Source: UMGS172 sp045587185
GTDB lineage: Bacteria; Bacillota; Clostridia; Oscillospirales; Acutalibacteraceae
NCBI GenBank assembly: GCA_045587185.1
Contig: JAZNBS010000010.1
Coordinates: 1-24,507, forward strand
Direction: 5' to 3'
Length of the DNA: 24,507 nucleotides
Made by a program: the position numbers and the translations under genes. Positions 23,112 through 24,507 of the stretch are shown in pieces. The notes under the pieces were generated by a model, which worked only from the letters and a program-made list of their open reading frames with translations, was not told the origin of the DNA and searched no databases. Position 1 is the first letter of the stretch; every line of letters begins with the position of its first letter.

Positions 23112-23135
23112 ATTTCACAAAGGAAGGTGTTGACT

Positions 23136-23651
23136 GTGAAAAAGAATATTTACCGCGTTCTTTCGGCAGTTGCTGTCGGACTGTGGCTGTGTGTTATTTT
23201 TTCATATTCTGCCCAAACTGCGCAGACTTCACTTTCATCAAGCGGCGGAGTTATTGAAGCCATAGCAAGTTTTTTTAACAATGATTTTGATAAACTGACG
23301 GCTGAACAACAGGCTGAAATCGTGGCATCCTGGCAACATTTTGTCCGAAAGGCGGCACATTTTTGTGAGTATGCTTTGCTGGGATTTCTGTCGTCCAACG
23401 CACTTTGCACCTACCGTCTGCCCAGAACGCTCAGAACACTTATACCCATCGGCTTTTGCTTTGTTTCGGCGGCGTTTGATGAGTTTCATCAGACCTTTGT
23501 GCCTGGCAGAGGCGGCCGTATTAGCGACGTTTTGCTTGACACACTGGGCAGTGCCTTTGGTGTGCTTTGCTTTGCTGCGCTTTTGTGGATTATAAATATT
23601 ATAATAAAGAAGCGGAGGAAACCGAAAGATGATACGGCCGCTAAGTGTTGA
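23136..23651 (+). CDS. VanZ-like family membrane protein
   Basis: 171 residues. VanZ-family signatures are the N-terminal segment VGLWLCVIFSYSAQTAQTS, then VRKAAHFCEYALLGFLSSNAL (Lys, His, Glu), and AAFDEFHQTFVPGRGGRISDVLLDTLGSAFG with the conserved Asp-Glu-His and Arg. About four membrane segments. The family is linked with teicoplanin resistance in enterococci, but most members have unknown roles. The GTG at 23136 is preferred since AGGAAGG lies 8 bases upstream. It overlaps the GNAT gene by 23 bases. Confidence 0.93.
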   Translation: MKKNIYRVLSAVAVGLWLCVIFSYSAQTAQTSLSSSGGVIEAIASFFNNDFDKLTAEQQAEIVASWQHFVRKAAHFCEYALLGFLSSNALCTYRLPRTLRTLIPIGFCFVSAAFDEFHQTFVPGRGGRISDVLLDTLGSAFGVLCFAALLWIINIIIKKRRKPKDDTAAKC

Positions 23652-24063
23652 AGATAAGAAAATTTATATTGAAATGGCACATGAGTTTTACTCGACTGAT
23701 GCCGTGTGGCACACGGTACCGCAAGACCATTTTGAAAAGACTTTTAATGAACTTATACGCTCGGATGTTTATGCTGAGGGATTTGCTTTTGAGTATAACT
23801 GCAAGGTGGTGGGTTATGCCCTCATAGCCAAGACCTTTTCACAGGAGGCGGGCGGACTTGTTGTTTGGATTGAAGAAATATATGTAAAACCTGAGTTCAG
23901 AGACAAAGGCTTGGGCGGTGAGTTTCTGAAATTTATTGAAAAGGAACGTCCCGCGGTAAGATACCGCCTTGAAATTGAACCCGAAAACGAACGTGCAGTG
24001 GCACTCTACCAAAAAAACGGCTTTACAATGATGCCCTACGGCCAGATGTGCAAGGGGAAATAA
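23629..24063 (+). CDS. GNAT family N-acetyltransferase
   Basis: 144 residues, the normal size for a single GNAT domain using acetyl-CoA. MIRPLSVEDKKIYIEMAHEFY starts strand 1 and helix 1. WIEEIYVKPEFRDKGLGGEFLKFIE holds strand 4 and the pyrophosphate-binding loop (R-D-K-G-L-G-G). LEIEPENERAVALYQKNGF is the C-terminal motif with the Tyr acid. GGAGG ten bases before the ATG supports the start, which lies inside the VanZ gene. Acceptor unknown. Confidence 0.95.
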   Translation: MIRPLSVEDKKIYIEMAHEFYSTDAVWHTVPQDHFEKTFNELIRSDVYAEGFAFEYNCKVVGYALIAKTFSQEAGGLVVWIEEIYVKPEFRDKGLGGEFLKFIEKERPAVRYRLEIEPENERAVALYQKNGFTMMPYGQMCKGK

Positions 24064-24082
24064 GACTAAATAGGTAAGATTT

Positions 24083-24120
24083 AAAAAACGGATGTGCCAA
24101 ATTTGGCACATCCGTTTTTT
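24083..24120. terminator. Terminator after the GNAT gene
   Basis: Perfect 38-base palindrome (two 19-base arms with no spacer) whose A6/T6 ends give a T run in both directions. A smaller GGGGT-AGCA-ACCCC hairpin follows at about 24124-24137. Confidence 0.93.
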
Positions 24121-24198
24121 GTAGGGGTAGCAACCCCAGATAATTTAACGTTTAAGGGATGGTATAAAAAAATTAAATACCCCTTGACAAACCTTACT

Positions 24199-24507
24199 TT
24201 ATTGCTCTTTCATAAAGTTCTTTATATATTCAAGGTTTTGCGTGTATTTAGGTTTAAGGTCTTGATACTCTCTTGCAAGACTTTTGAAATACTCAACATA
24301 CTTGCCCTCTTTGTCGGTATCAACATATGCCTTTATCGCGGCGACACGCTCCTCTTGAGTGGTGGTAAAATCATCGTGCATAATAAAATGCTCGGTGGCG
24401 ATTACCTGTCGAACGGCAACGGTAGCCTCATGCCACTTTTGTACGTCGGTTGGCAGTCCTTTTTCCTCACCGATATCAAAACCCTGAGACTCCAAGAAAC
24501 ACTTTGC
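24199..24507 (-). CDS. C-terminal part of an unrecognised protein (cut by window edge)
   Basis: An open frame that continues past the right edge; only the last 102 codons are present and no start is inside the window. The visible part is hydrophilic and helical, with EKGLPTDVQKWHEATVAVRQVI, TTTQEERVAAIKAYVDTDKEG and ending YIKNFMKEQ. No membrane segment. I do not recognise a family. Confidence 0.65.
   Translation of the reverse strand, partial: AKCFLESQGFDIGEEKGLPTDVQKWHEATVAVRQVIATEHFIMHDDFTTTQEERVAAIKAYVDTDKEGKYVEYFKSLAREYQDLKPKYTQNLEYIKNFMKEQ

Overview
The window reads as chromosomal DNA of a low- to moderate-GC Firmicute, most likely a Clostridia member of the Oscillospirales/Ruminococcaceae kind. 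The evidence is strong AGGAGG-type ribosome binding sites, many small lipoproteins, a sporulation sigma-K gene, a MecA-like adaptor, DegV and YwaF proteins, VanZ, and TTGACA/TATAAT promoters. No phage, transposase, integrase or CRISPR array is visible. It looks like ordinary host chromosome with short operons on both strands.

Left part (1-4780): ribulose-phosphate epimerase (rpe) converges on a MecA-like adaptor gene. A plus-strand cluster follows: a 41-residue membrane peptide, a phosphohexomutase, an EamA transporter, a YgjP-type zinc peptidase and a 58-residue DUF3006-like protein. Several of these genes overlap by a few bases, and a strong hairpin ends the run. Next (4786-8340): a minus-strand degV-trhA operon, a divergent XRE regulator with four membrane segments and two palindromes around its promoter, a tRNA-Ala(CGC) gene, and a YwaF-like membrane protein whose start is preceded by an eight-codon upstream reading frame.

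Middle (8428-12290, plus strand): a secreted lipoprotein, a uracil uptake and salvage operon (permease plus uracil phosphoribosyltransferase), and a DUF89/ARMT1-like phosphatase. Then (15374 to 12380, minus strand) a Crp/Fnr-type regulator is followed by the binding protein, permease and ATPase of a nitrate/sulfonate/thiamine-precursor-type ABC importer. These four genes look like one self-regulated transcript. Intact sigK follows.

Right part (16353-24507): a TIR-domain gene fused to a DUF1292 domain and interrupted by an in-frame amber codon; a lipoprotein; a 1009-residue fused ABC ATPase/FtsX-type permease with a large extracytoplasmic domain; a minus-strand pair encoding an LCP-like anchored protein and a transglutaminase-like lipoprotein; a VanZ-GNAT pair; and the 3' end of an unrecognised gene running off the right edge.

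The best candidates for unusual biology are the TIR-DUF1292 gene with its amber codon, the upstream reading frame before the YwaF-like gene, the membrane-bound XRE regulator with its palindromes, and the Crp-ABC operon with its operator-like palindrome. All family calls come from reading motifs by eye; no database search was run.
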